Source of the DNA: Oerskovia sp042887685
GTDB lineage: Bacteria; Actinomycetota; Actinomycetes; Actinomycetales; Cellulomonadaceae
NCBI RefSeq assembly: GCF_042887685.1
Contig: NZ_JBHVOS010000005.1
Span: 124,001-188,000, forward strand
Reading direction: 5' to 3'
DNA: 64,000 bases
Of the stretch, positions 45,135 through 53,794 are shown one piece after another. The translations under genes were made by a program, and so were the position numbers. Within the stretch, counting starts at the first letter, position 1. The number at the start of each line of letters is the position of its first letter. The notes beneath the pieces are model-generated. The model was not told the DNA's origin, made no database searches, and saw only the letters and a list, made by a program, of their open reading frames with translations.

Positions 45135-46199
45135 TCACCGCCCTGCCGGGACCTCCATCGCTGCCTGGCGCGGCGCGATCTCCCCGGACCCCCGGGGGAT
45201 CAGGGCGGTCGGGACGACCCGCAGCCGCGGGGCCCCTCCGGGCGACTCGATGCGGTCGACGGCGAGCCGCGCGGCCTCCTGGCCCATCACGGAGATCTCG
45301 TAGCCCACGACGGTCACGTCGAGGACGTCCGCGAGCTCGAAGTCGTCGAACCCGACGAGGGCGACGTCGCGGCGCGTGCCGTGACCGGTGCGCAGCGCCC
45401 GGAGCGCACCCTGGGTGATCTTGTTGTTGGCCGTGAGGATCGCGGTGGGCGGCTCGTCGAGGGCGAGGAGTCCCTGGACCGCCTCGCGGGCGGTCGCGGC
45501 GTCGTGCAGCCCGTCGCGCACGTAGCGCTCGGGGTCCTCGATCCCGGCTTCGCGCAGCGCGGCGACGAAGCCCTCGTGCCGTTCGCGGAACGTCCACAGG
45601 CGGGACAGGTCGCCGGCGAGCGCGATCCGGCGGTGCCCCTGCGCGAGCAGGTGCCGGGTCGCTGCGGCCGCGCCGGCGCGGTTGTCGAGCACGACGGTGT
45701 CGGCCTCGATCCCGCTCGGCGGGCGGTCGAGGAAGACGACGGGTACTCCGGAGGCGAGCTCGGCGTGCAGGTAGGAGTGGTCCGTCGCCGTGGGGGCGAT
45801 GAACAGGGCGGCGACGCGGCGTTCGATCAGCGCGTCGATGAGCTCACGCTCCTGGTCCGCGTCCTCGTCGGAGCTCGTGGTGATGAGCTGGAGCCCGTGC
45901 TTGCGCAGCTCGCGCTCGATCCCGCCCGCGAGGTCGGAGTAGAAGGGGTTGGCGATGTCCCCGGTCACGAACCCGACGAGCCGGGAGCCTCCGCCGCGCG
46001 CGAGGTCCGCTGCGACCGCGTTGCGTCGAAACCCGAGTGCGTCGGCGGCCGTGCGCACCTTGAGGCGGGTCGCCTCGGCGACGCTGGGTTCGTCGTTGAG
46101 CACGCGGGACGCCGTCTTGAGGCTGACTCCCGCGGCCTCGGCCACTGCGGCGAGGGTCGGGCGACCTCCGCCGCGCGCGGCGCGGCCTCCTGCGGCCAT
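45135..46199 (-). CDS. LacI-family transcriptional regulator of the sugar importer
   Basis: Repressor of 354 residues. The helix-turn-helix (about 14-60) reads PTLAAVAEAAGVSLKTASRVLN followed by the hinge region ALGFRRNAVAADLARGG. The periplasmic-binding-protein-like effector domain fills the rest (VGFVTGDIANPFYSDLAGGI, VVFLDRPPSG, VGFDDFELADVLDVTVVG). An identical 14-bp palindrome lies upstream of this gene and at the importer promoter, so it is almost certainly autoregulatory and controls the downstream transport operon. The ATG at 46199 is used; GTG 46205 two codons earlier is possible. Confidence 0.93.
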   Translation of the reverse strand: MAAGGRAARGGGRPTLAAVAEAAGVSLKTASRVLNDEPSVAEATRLKVRTAADALGFRRNAVAADLARGGGSRLVGFVTGDIANPFYSDLAGGIERELRKHGLQLITTSSDEDADQERELIDALIERRVAALFIAPTATDHSYLHAELASGVPVVFLDRPPSGIEADTVVLDNRAGAAAATRHLLAQGHRRIALAGDLSRLWTFRERHEGFVAALREAGIEDPERYVRDGLHDAATAREAVQGLLALDEPPTAILTANNKITQGALRALRTGHGTRRDVALVGFDDFELADVLDVTVVGYEISVMGQEAARLAVDRIESPGGAPRLRVVPTALIPRGSGEIAPRQAAMEVPAGR

Positions 46200-46529
46200 G
46201 TGCACCCACCCCCGCACGGTTCGACTGGCGGGGATTCTTCCACACCCCCGGTTGGCTCCGCCCCGACGTGTCACGACCGACGCGGTTCGGGCGGTCAGGA
46301 CCGTCCGGCGCTTCCTGGGGCGAGTAGACCCGAATCTGACAGCGCTGTCAAGCATCCGGTGGACCGACCCCTCCCCGCATCGCCGTGAGACCGCGTCCAC
46401 GCCCCGCGCCGCGTGGGCGACGGACCGATTCGTGCCCTTCCGGCGCTCTCCGCTAGCCTTCGATCGCCCTGTCGGTCCAGGACGCCGCCGGCGGGTTGCA
46501 CGCAGGCGACCAGAGCAGCAGGAGGCGTG
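46200..46529. promoter_or_regulatory. Divergent promoter region of regulator and nuclease genes
   Basis: This 330-base gap holds the second LacI operator (46337-46350) for the minus-strand regulator and a TAGCCT -10-like box (46454-46459) for the plus-strand nuclease gene, 70 bases before its ATG with GGAGG. No gene is seen. Confidence 0.6.
46337..46350. promoter_or_regulatory. LacI-family operator at the regulator promoter
   Basis: Identical to the 44944 palindrome (TGACAGCGCTGTCA). It lies 138 bases before the regulator ATG and implies autoregulation. Confidence 0.9.
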
Positions 46530-48107
46530 ATGGGTCGCACCGCCCCGGGGTGGTACCCCGACCCCTCCGCAGCCGGTACGGAACGGTGGTTCGACGGCGA
46601 CCGCTGGTCCCAGCACACCCGCCCCACGGTCCTGCCCGCCAGCACGCAGCGCCTCCCCCTCGGCGTCGGGACGCTCGGGGACGACGCCCTCCGCCCGCCG
46701 AGGCCGTCGGGTGAAAAGCCCCCCGGCACCCCCTTCGCGGAGGTCCGTCCGGACGTCGAGGAGCAGCCCGCGTCGTACGCGCCGGTCTCGACCGTGCGGG
46801 CTCTGCCCCCGATCCCGCCCCCGCCGGGACCGCTCCCTCCAGGACCCGTCACGCAGTCCCCGGCACCCACGGGCCCGACGACGTCGCGCGCGTCGGCGCG
46901 TCGCGACACCTCGGCGCGTCGGCCGGCCTCCCGGCAAGGGCTGCTGTCCGGGCCTGCGCTCTGGGCGGGCTGTGCCGTGCTCGTCGTCGCGCTCGCCGGG
47001 AGCGGCGTGGCCCTCGCCCAGAAGGGCGGCTCGGACAGGCCACCGGCCCCCGTGAGCTCCAAGTCGACGACCGCCCCGCCCCCCGTCGAGGAGCCCGCTG
47101 AGGACCGGACCCCGGACTATCTCGAGGTGGCCAACTCGGCAGTCCTCGCGGTGCCGACCCTCGACGTCGACGAGGTCGTGGCCGCAGCTCCCTCCCAGTC
47201 GGCGCTCGCGACGGTCGCGCTGCTCGAGGTCGGCGACCGGGACGTCTCCGCGGCGTTCTCCGTCGAGGCGTTCGGGGCACGTTTCGCGGACACCGACGGC
47301 AACGGGTGCGACACCCGCAACGACGCGCTCGCCCGGTCGCTCACCGGGACCTCGTTCAAGCCGGGGACGAACGACTGCGTCGTCCTGACGGGCCTGCTCG
47401 CCGACCCCTACGGCGGCGCCGAGATCGCTTTCGAGCGTGGTCCGCTCTCCTCGGAGAAGGTCCAGGTGGACCACGTGGTCGCCCTGACCGACGCGTGGCA
47501 CAAGGGTGCGCGGGCGTGGGACGCGGCACGGCGCGAGGCCTTCGCGAACGACCCGCTCAACGTCCTCGTCGTCGACGGCGCCCTCAACCAGCAGAAGGGC
47601 GACGGGGACGCGTCGGCCTGGCTCCCCCCGAACGAGGCGTACCGCTGCGCGTACGTCGCACGCCAGGTGGGCGTCAAGTACACCTACGGGCTGCGCGTGA
47701 CCAGCAGCGAGAAGGCAGCCCTCGTCGCCGTCCTCTCGACGTGCCCGGGCGAGCCCCTGCCGACCGGCAGCGCGCTCCCTCCGCCTCGCGACCCCGTCGC
47801 CCCTCCGGTCGAGAGGCCGCGGCCACGCCCGACGCAGGCCCCGACGCCCGAGGCACCCCCGGTCGCCGAGCCCCTGCCCGCCCCGGAGCCCTCGACGCCC
47901 GCCCCTGCGCCGTCGCCGAGCACCAGCACGACCCCGATCCCCGAGGACTGCAAGATCAAGGGCCTCTACGTGCGCCAGATCGACGGCGCGACCAACGTCT
48001 ACTACGTGCGGGGAGAGGAGTGGAACTTCCGGGAGGTCAAGGCCGACGTGTGCTTCGAGAGCCGCAAGGACGCGGAGGCGGCAGGCTTCAAGCGGGCGTG
48101 GTGGTGA
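46530..48107 (+). CDS. Membrane-anchored HNH-type nuclease with DUF2510 and sunset-like domains
   Basis: A 525-residue protein with unusual order. A cytoplasmic DUF2510 motif (6-35, PGWYPDPSA then RWFDGDRWSQHTR) is followed by a Pro-rich stretch and one membrane segment (139-163), so the rest should face outside. Residues 205-405 are a GmrSD C-terminal/DUF1524-like HNH fold: DTDGNGCDTRND, VQVDHVVALTDAWHKGA (His315) and NDPLNVLVVDGALNQQKGD. A Pro-rich spacer leads to a C-terminal sunset-like domain (476-525, IKGLYVRQIDG ... AEAAGF). Likely a surface nuclease. ATG has GGAGG. Confidence 0.82.
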   Translation: MGRTAPGWYPDPSAAGTERWFDGDRWSQHTRPTVLPASTQRLPLGVGTLGDDALRPPRPSGEKPPGTPFAEVRPDVEEQPASYAPVSTVRALPPIPPPPGPLPPGPVTQSPAPTGPTTSRASARRDTSARRPASRQGLLSGPALWAGCAVLVVALAGSGVALAQKGGSDRPPAPVSSKSTTAPPPVEEPAEDRTPDYLEVANSAVLAVPTLDVDEVVAAAPSQSALATVALLEVGDRDVSAAFSVEAFGARFADTDGNGCDTRNDALARSLTGTSFKPGTNDCVVLTGLLADPYGGAEIAFERGPLSSEKVQVDHVVALTDAWHKGARAWDAARREAFANDPLNVLVVDGALNQQKGDGDASAWLPPNEAYRCAYVARQVGVKYTYGLRVTSSEKAALVAVLSTCPGEPLPTGSALPPPRDPVAPPVERPRPRPTQAPTPEAPPVAEPLPAPEPSTPAPAPSPSTSTTPIPEDCKIKGLYVRQIDGATNVYYVRGEEWNFREVKADVCFESRKDAEAAGFKRAWW

Positions 48108-48154
48108 CGACGCCCGTCGCGCGCCCCCGGTGTGACGCGCGGGGCTGAGAGACT

Positions 48155-48697
48155 GTGCGGGTGGACCCCGCTGACGCACCGTCGACCCGCGCCGAGTTCG
48201 AACCGTGGTTCGTCGACCGGTTCGCCGGGTACTGGTCGAGCCAGGGCCTGTCGCGCATCGAGGGCCGCATCGTGGGCCACCTGCTCATCAGCGACTCCCC
48301 CGGGGTGACCGCCGACGAGCTCATGGAGGCGACGGGGGCGAGCCGCGGGTCAGTGTCGACCTACACGCGCAGGCTCCTGGAGATCGGCTTCGTCCGCAGC
48401 TTTCGTCGCCCGGGCGACCGGACGCACTACTTCGTGATGGACGCGGACGTGTGGGGCGGGTTCCTCGACAACGAGCACGCGTACCTCGAGCGGCAGCGCG
48501 AGCTGTCGGACGTCGCACTGTCCTTCACCGACCCGAGCGGTCCGGCGCACGTGCGGCTGCGCAACATGCACGACTACATGGTCTGGCTGCTCGGCTTCTA
48601 CGGCACGCTGCGCGACGAGTGGGCGCGCTACAAGGCCGTGCGCGACGTCGAGGCGGGTACCACCGGCACCCCGACCACGGCGCGCGCGGCCGACTGA
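48155..48697 (+). CDS. GbsR/MarR-family transcriptional regulator
   Basis: Winged-helix regulator of about 180 residues. The motif IEGRIVGHLLISDSPGVTADEL leads to GASRGSVSTYTRRLLEIGFVR and a wing FRRPGDRTHYFVM, the GbsR-like MarR arrangement. A helical C-terminus probably dimerises. Start is GTG 48155 or GTG 48161; neither has a clear Shine-Dalgarno. Its stop is three bases from the stop of the convergent siderophore ATPase gene, with no terminator between. Confidence 0.82.
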   Translation: MRVDPADAPSTRAEFEPWFVDRFAGYWSSQGLSRIEGRIVGHLLISDSPGVTADELMEATGASRGSVSTYTRRLLEIGFVRSFRRPGDRTHYFVMDADVWGGFLDNEHAYLERQRELSDVALSFTDPSGPAHVRLRNMHDYMVWLLGFYGTLRDEWARYKAVRDVEAGTTGTPTTARAAD

Positions 48698-48700
48698 CCC

Positions 48701-49534
48701 TCACGCCCGAGCGGCACGCGCCTCCCGCGCGAGCGGGACGATCAGCGGCGCCCCCGTCTGCGGGTCAGGCACGACCTGGCACGCGAGCCCGAACACGTCC
48801 TCGACGAGGGCGGCCGTCATGACCTCGTGGGGGTCGCCCTGCCCGACGACGGCCCCGTCCTTCATGACGACCAGGTGGGTCGCGTAGCGCGCGGCCTGGT
48901 TGAGGTCGTGCAGCACGGCGACGACGGTCCTGCCCGCGGCCCGCAGGTCCTGGCAGAGCTCGAGGATCTCGATCTGGTGGGCGAGGTCGAGGAACGTCGT
49001 CGGCTCGTCGAGCAGGACGACGTCGGTGTCCTGGGCGAGCACCATCGCGAGCCACACCCGTTGGCGCTGCCCGCCCGAGAGGTCCGCGACGGGGCGGTCG
49101 GCGAGCGCCGTCACCCCCGTGGTGTCGAGCGCGTCGGCCACGACCCGCTCGTCGTCGGGGTGCCACTGGCGCAGGAGCGAGTGGTACGGGTAGCGGCCGC
49201 GTGCGACGAGGTCGCACACGCGCAGCGAGTCGGGGGCCACGGGGCTCTGCGGCAGGAGCGCGAGGCGCCGGGCGAGCTCCTTGCTGCGGTAGGACCGCAC
49301 GTCCCGGCCCGCGAGGGTCGCGGTCCCCGCGAGCGGCACGAGGGTCCGGGACAAGGCCTTGAGCAGCGTGGACTTGCCGCACCCGTTGGGGCCGATCACG
49401 GCCGTCAGCTCGCCGTCGGGCAGGACGATGTCCAGGCCCTCGACGACCACGCGGCCGTCGTAGGCGAGCGTGAGACCGTGGGCGGCGAGCCCGCCCTCGG
49501 CGGGTCGCGCGGGCGTGGTGGTGCGGTCCGTCAT
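48701..49534 (-). CDS. Ferric-siderophore ABC transporter ATPase (FepC type)
   Basis: ATPase of the FecCD/FepC class, 277 residues. Walker A is IGPNGCGKST, the signature is LSGGQRQRVWLAMVLAQ, Walker B is VVLLDEPTTFLD and the switch His is in AVLHDLNQAARYA, all diagnostic of iron-chelate importers. It is the last gene of a four-gene operon, and its ATG touches the permease stop (TGATGA-like junction). Confidence 0.94.
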   Translation of the reverse strand: MTDRTTTPARPAEGGLAAHGLTLAYDGRVVVEGLDIVLPDGELTAVIGPNGCGKSTLLKALSRTLVPLAGTATLAGRDVRSYRSKELARRLALLPQSPVAPDSLRVCDLVARGRYPYHSLLRQWHPDDERVVADALDTTGVTALADRPVADLSGGQRQRVWLAMVLAQDTDVVLLDEPTTFLDLAHQIEILELCQDLRAAGRTVVAVLHDLNQAARYATHLVVMKDGAVVGQGDPHEVMTAALVEDVFGLACQVVPDPQTGAPLIVPLAREARAARA

Positions 49535-50643
49535 CAGAGCCGGCCCTTCTTCCGTTCGTCGAGCAGGAGGTAGCCGAGGTACGCGCCGCCGATGGCCCCG
49601 GTGAGCACGCCCACGGGCAGGCCGTCTGCCCACGGCGCCTGCTGGACCACGAGGTCGGCGACGACCATGACGAGCGCCCCGGTGAGCGCGCTCGACACGA
49701 TCCCCGCACCCGAGGAGCCCGTGAGCCGGCGTGCGATCTGCGGGGCGGTGAGCGCCACGAACGCGATCGGTCCGGCGACGCTCACGGCCCCGGCCGCGGC
49801 GACCACGGAGACGACGACGGCGCTCACCCGCGTCGGACGGGTGCGGGCCCCGAGCGAGTCGGCGAGCTCGTCGCCCATCTCGACGAGCCGCAGGCGCGGC
49901 GCGAGGGCCAGCCCGGACGGGACGACCACCAGGAGCACGAGGCCGATCGTCCGGGCGTGCTCCCAGGAGACGGCCGCGATCGACCCCGTGAGGTAGGCCG
50001 TGAGCTGCATGCCGTGGTCGCGCAGCACCGTCGAGACGACGTACTGGGTCACCGCCCCGGCCATCGCGGCGATGCCGATCCCCGCGATGACGAGACGGCT
50101 GGGCGAGGAGAACCCCCGCCCCGTCGCGACGAAGACGAGGGCCATGGCGAGCGCCGCACCGCCCACGGCCCCCACGGGGACCGGCACGACGCCGGGCCAC
50201 AGCAGGCTCGTGAGGACGACACCCGCACCCGCCCCGGCGCCCAGACCGATCACGTCGGGACTGCCGAGAGGGTTGCGGGTGACGGTCTGGAAGAGCGCAC
50301 CGGAGATCCCCAGGGCTGCGCCCGAGCCGATCGCGACCACGAGCCGCGGCCCGCGCAGGCGGTCGAGCACGAACCCGGTCTTGCCGCCGGGGTTCTCCAG
50401 CAGGGCCCCGGGCAGCTCGGCGAGCGGGATTCCGAGGCGTCCCATCGAGAGCGTCGCGACGGCGGTCGCGAGGATCGCCGCGAGCAGCACCAGGCTCCAC
50501 ACGGCGGCCCGGACGCTCACGGGCAGCGCGACCCAGCGCCCGACGCGCACGAGCGGACGAGCCGGCCGCCGGACCCGACCGGGGAGCTGCGGGCGCCCTG
50601 CGCCGGGTCGCGGCGCACGGCGGAGCAGGGTGGGTGCGCTCAC
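49534..50643 (-). CDS. Ferric-siderophore ABC permease (FecCD family)
   Basis: Permease of 369 residues with about nine to ten membrane segments. The FecCD hallmarks RGPRLVVAIGSGAALGISGALFQTVTRNPLGSPDVIGLGAGA and GPIAFVALTAPQIARRLTG are present. The GTG at 50643 overlaps the partner stop. Residues 1-40 are a basic Pro/Arg-rich extension. Confidence 0.93.
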   Translation of the reverse strand: MSAPTLLRRAPRPGAGRPQLPGRVRRPARPLVRVGRWVALPVSVRAAVWSLVLLAAILATAVATLSMGRLGIPLAELPGALLENPGGKTGFVLDRLRGPRLVVAIGSGAALGISGALFQTVTRNPLGSPDVIGLGAGAGAGVVLTSLLWPGVVPVPVGAVGGAALAMALVFVATGRGFSSPSRLVIAGIGIAAMAGAVTQYVVSTVLRDHGMQLTAYLTGSIAAVSWEHARTIGLVLLVVVPSGLALAPRLRLVEMGDELADSLGARTRPTRVSAVVVSVVAAAGAVSVAGPIAFVALTAPQIARRLTGSSGAGIVSSALTGALVMVVADLVVQQAPWADGLPVGVLTGAIGGAYLGYLLLDERKKGRL

Positions 50644-51710
50644 GACTCGGCACGCATCCGGCGAACGGCCAGCAGGAGGAACGGGGCGCCGACGAACGCC
50701 GTGACGACGCCCACCGCGATCTCCTGCGGGCGCGCGACGACGCGTCCGACGACGTCGGCCGCGACGAGGAGCACGCCTCCCAGGACCAGCGAGTACGGCA
50801 GGGTCCAGCGGTGGTCGCTCCCGACGAGGCTGCGCACCACGTGCGGCACGGCGAGGCCCACGAACGCCACGGGTCCCACGGCAGCGGTCGCGGCCGAGGC
50901 GAGCACGGTCGCGGCGCCGATCCCGCCGGCACGGACCCAGCCGGTCCGCGTGCCGAGCGCGACCGCCGTGCTCTCGCCCAGCGCGAGCGCGTTCAGACCC
51001 GAGGCGAGCGCAGCGGCCGCGACCAGGCCCACGACGACGAACGGCAGGATCTCCCCGACGGCCGACAGGTCCCGACCGGCGAGCGACCCGACGACCCAGT
51101 ACCGGTAGCCGTCGAAGACCTGCGGCCTGGTGAGGGTCACCGCCTGGATGTACGCCCCCAGGAGCGCGGTCACCACGGCCCCGGCGAGGACGAGCGGGAC
51201 CACGCTGCCCCCCGAGCGGTGGCCGCCGACCAGGTAGACGACGAGGACCGCGAGCAGCCCGCCGGGGAGCGCCGTCCACACCGCGGCCGACCCAGCGGAC
51301 AGCCCCAGGAAGCCTGTCGCGGTCACGATGCTCGCGGCCGCGCCGACGTTGACACCCAGCAGCCCGGGCTCTCCGAGCGGGTTGCGCGTGATGCCCTGGA
51401 TGATCACTCCCGACACCGCGAGGGCGCCGCCGACCACGAGGCCGAGCACGGTCCGCGGGATCCGGCTCTCGACCACGGTCTGCACGTGCGCGTCCGCGTG
51501 CCCCTGGAGCGCCGCGACCACCTCGGAGACCGGCGTCGGCCTGCTGCCTGCCGCGAGGCTGACCAGGCTCACGACGACCAGGAGGAGCACGCACCCGACG
51601 AGGCCGAGCGCCCGGGCGGGGACGCGCCGTCGGGCACCACGACGCGCCCGGAGGCCCGCCCCGCGGGGCGGCGCCTCCGGACGCGCGGGAGCGGTCGTGC
51701 TACTGGACAC
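50640..51710 (-). CDS. Ferric-siderophore ABC permease (FecCD family)
   Basis: First permease of the pair, 356 residues. RIPRTVLGLVVGGALAVSGVIIQGITRNPLGEPGLLGVNVGA and GPVAFVGLAVPHVVRSLVG are the FecCD signatures. The GTG at 51710 overlaps the end of the binding-protein gene by 11 bases. Together with the second permease it would form the heterodimeric channel. Confidence 0.93.
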   Translation of the reverse strand: MSSSTTAPARPEAPPRGAGLRARRGARRRVPARALGLVGCVLLLVVVSLVSLAAGSRPTPVSEVVAALQGHADAHVQTVVESRIPRTVLGLVVGGALAVSGVIIQGITRNPLGEPGLLGVNVGAAASIVTATGFLGLSAGSAAVWTALPGGLLAVLVVYLVGGHRSGGSVVPLVLAGAVVTALLGAYIQAVTLTRPQVFDGYRYWVVGSLAGRDLSAVGEILPFVVVGLVAAAALASGLNALALGESTAVALGTRTGWVRAGGIGAATVLASAATAAVGPVAFVGLAVPHVVRSLVGSDHRWTLPYSLVLGGVLLVAADVVGRVVARPQEIAVGVVTAFVGAPFLLLAVRRMRAES

Positions 51711-52749
51711 TCTTCGCGATGGCCGCGTCGATCATGGGCACGTAGCGGTCGAGCGCCCACGGCACCGTCAGCGGGTTGATGATCGAGGACCCCGTGACGA
51801 ACGGCTGGTCGGAGCTCGTGACGAGCGCACCCTTGGCGATCGCGGGGATCGCGGCGTACAGGGGCTGGGCCTCGATCTCCTGGCGCGTCTGCTCGTCGGA
51901 GTAGAACGTGAAGAGCAGGTCGCTGCCCGCGAGCTTGTCGGCGTTCTCCAGGCCGATCAGGGCCGAGTCGGTGCCCTCGGTCTCGTCGAAGGTCTCGGCG
52001 ACGGGGTCGACCGTCAGGCCCAGTCCACGGACCATGGCGACGCGCTGCTCGTCGGGCAGGAACACGCCCAGGGTGCCGGGGCCGGTCGTGTACACGTAGG
52101 AGAAGGTGACGTCGGCGTACTCGGGGTGCGCCTCCTTCGAGGCCGCGAACTGGCCCTCGATCTCGTCGACGAGCCCCTGGGCCTCGTCGGGCCGGCCGAG
52201 CGCCGTCGCGATCGTCTCGATCTGCTCGTCCCAGTTGATGCTCCACGGCAGGTCCGGGTAGGCGACCGTGGGGGCGATGTCGGTGAGGATGTCGAACTGC
52301 TCCTGCGTGATCCCGGACCACGGGGCGAGGATGAGGTCCGGCTCGAGCTCGAGGATCGCCTCGACGTCGATCTCGGTGCCGCCCGTGAACTGGACGGGCA
52401 GCTCCTCACCCTCGGCCTCGAGAGCCTCGTGGATCCACGGGAGGTAGCCGGTGTCGTCGCTGCCCCACGGGTACTCCTCGATCCCGACGGGCGTGACGCC
52501 GAGCGCGATGGCCGTCTCGGCCGAGCCCATGCCGAGGGTCACGACGCGCTCGGGGGTCTTCTCGATCACGGCCTCGCCGAGCGCGCTGTCGATCGTGACG
52601 GGGAAGGCGCCGTCGGCCGCGGGCGTCGCGGCGTCGGAGCCGGCGCCCGCGTCGGTCGAGGAACCGCAGGCCGTGAGGGCCAGGGCACCGGCGACCAGGG
52701 TCGCGGCGAGGGCCGTGCGACGGGCTCGCAGGCGGGACGTTCCGGGCAT
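51700..52749 (-). CDS. Iron-siderophore-binding lipoprotein
   Basis: Surface lipoprotein of 349 residues with lipobox LTAC (Cys28) and a Peripla_BP_2 fold: RVVTLGMGSAETAIALGVTPVG, IDVEAILELEPDLILAPW and GLENADKLAGSDLLFTF. The pattern is that of Fe3+-siderophore binders (FepB/FecB/DesE-like); the siderophore is unknown and no synthesis genes are nearby. ATG 52749 has AAAGG. An iron box 70-90 bases upstream indicates DtxR/IdeR repression. Confidence 0.93.
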   Translation of the reverse strand: MPGTSRLRARRTALAATLVAGALALTACGSSTDAGAGSDAATPAADGAFPVTIDSALGEAVIEKTPERVVTLGMGSAETAIALGVTPVGIEEYPWGSDDTGYLPWIHEALEAEGEELPVQFTGGTEIDVEAILELEPDLILAPWSGITQEQFDILTDIAPTVAYPDLPWSINWDEQIETIATALGRPDEAQGLVDEIEGQFAASKEAHPEYADVTFSYVYTTGPGTLGVFLPDEQRVAMVRGLGLTVDPVAETFDETEGTDSALIGLENADKLAGSDLLFTFYSDEQTRQEIEAQPLYAAIPAIAKGALVTSSDQPFVTGSSIINPLTVPWALDRYVPMIDAAIAKSVQ

Positions 52750-52818
52750 GGGAGGGCCTTTCGTGGGGTCGGCAGCGGGACCCATCCGGGGGCTCACCAC
52801 AACCGGAGCCACTCCGAC

Positions 52819-52837
52819 TGAGTGTTGCCTTACCTTA
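52819..52837 (-). promoter_or_regulatory. DtxR/IdeR-type iron box
   Basis: Minus-strand TAAGGTAAGGCAACACTCA matches the 19-bp iron box TWAGGTWAGSCTWACCTWA fully in the first 11 bases and partly in the second half. It lies 70-88 bases before the binding-protein ATG, at promoter distance, so iron-loaded regulator should repress the uptake operon. Confidence 0.82.
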
Positions 52838-52844
52838 CTTCATC

Positions 52845-52861
52845 TTTCAAACGGATTGAAA
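52845..52861. promoter_or_regulatory. TTTCAA-N5-TTGAAA inverted repeat
   Basis: A perfect 6-5-6 palindrome eight bases from the iron box, in the 179-base space between the divergent siderophore and acetyltransferase genes. It may be a second operator or hold a -35 (TTGAAA) for the plus-strand gene. Confidence 0.6.
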
Positions 52862-52928
52862 GTTGCGGGTGACCGAGGCTGCGCAAATTGCCTTGCCCGC
52901 GGGGTACGCGGTCCGATGCACTGACCCG

Positions 52929-53663
52929 ATGGACCCCGCCGCGAGAGACCTCTTCCCCGACTTCACCGTGGTCGAGCGCCTGGACACCTCGCGCGAGGTC
53001 CTGGACCACGCGGGCATCGTCCTGTCCCAGGGCCGACACTCCTGGTACAGCGGCCACTACCACCAAGAGAGCTTCGCGGGCCGCGCCCGCTACCTCTTCG
53101 CCGACTCCCCCACCTACCGGGGCGTCCCGACGGACAAGCTCGTGATCGGCAACTTCTGCCAGTTCGCGTCCGGGACCACGTTCCTGCTGGGCGGCAACCA
53201 GGGGCACGACATGGCCGCCGTGACGCCGTACGGCTTCAACTTCGTCGAGGGCGCGACCGACGCGTGGAAGCCCGTCGGCGACACGGTCGTCGGGCACGAG
53301 GTCTGGTGCGGGTACGAGTCGACGATCCTGGGCGGGGTGCGCATCGGCGTCGGCGCGATCATCGGGGCACGCGCCGTCGTCGCGAAGGACGTGGCGCCGT
53401 TCTCGGTGGTCGTGGGCGACGGGCGCGTGGTGCGCCACCGGTTCGACCCGGTGCGGCGCAAGCTGCTCTGGCGCGCCCGGTGGTGGACCTGGGACGACGA
53501 GCACGTCCGCGAGGCGCTCCCGCTCCTCCAGGGTGGGGACGTCGAGGCGCTCGCCAGATCGGTGGGCATCACGCCCGACGACGTCGCGCACGACCCGGAC
53601 CCGGCCGACCTCACGGGAGCGCAGGCCGCCCTGCCGTCCGGGCACGAAGGCAGCACCGCCTGA
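52929..53663 (+). CDS. CatB/Vat-like hexapeptide acetyltransferase
   Basis: Left-handed beta-helix O-acetyltransferase of the xenobiotic acetyltransferase group, 244 residues. VIGNFCQFASGTTFLLGGNQGHDMAAVTPYGF carries the catalytic His of the family, and VVGHEVWCGYESTILGGVRIGVGAIIGARAVVAKDVAPFSVVVGD are hexapeptide coils. Such enzymes inactivate streptogramin or chloramphenicol-like drugs or modify other hydroxyls; the substrate is not known. The start is uncertain: ATG 52929 is chosen, but TTG 52863 or GTG 52869 in frame are possible. Confidence 0.82.
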   Translation: MDPAARDLFPDFTVVERLDTSREVLDHAGIVLSQGRHSWYSGHYHQESFAGRARYLFADSPTYRGVPTDKLVIGNFCQFASGTTFLLGGNQGHDMAAVTPYGFNFVEGATDAWKPVGDTVVGHEVWCGYESTILGGVRIGVGAIIGARAVVAKDVAPFSVVVGDGRVVRHRFDPVRRKLLWRARWWTWDDEHVREALPLLQGGDVEALARSVGITPDDVAHDPDPADLTGAQAALPSGHEGSTA

Positions 53664-53688
53664 GGGCGGGCCGCCGGGACGCACGAAC

Positions 53689-53732
53689 GGGCCGCCCCGC
53701 CCCTCGACGTCGGTCGAGGGACGGGGCGGCCC
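53689..53732. terminator. 20-bp-arm hairpin between convergent genes
   Basis: 53689-53708 and 53713-53732 pair with one mismatch (arm GGGCCGCCCCGCCCCTCGAC). It lies between the acetyltransferase stop and the binding-lipoprotein stop. Confidence 0.85.
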
Positions 53733-53794
53733 GGGTGGTCGCGGCGCGCTCCGCGCACCGGGGTGCCGCCGGGCGGTGATCACCCGGCCGAGGG

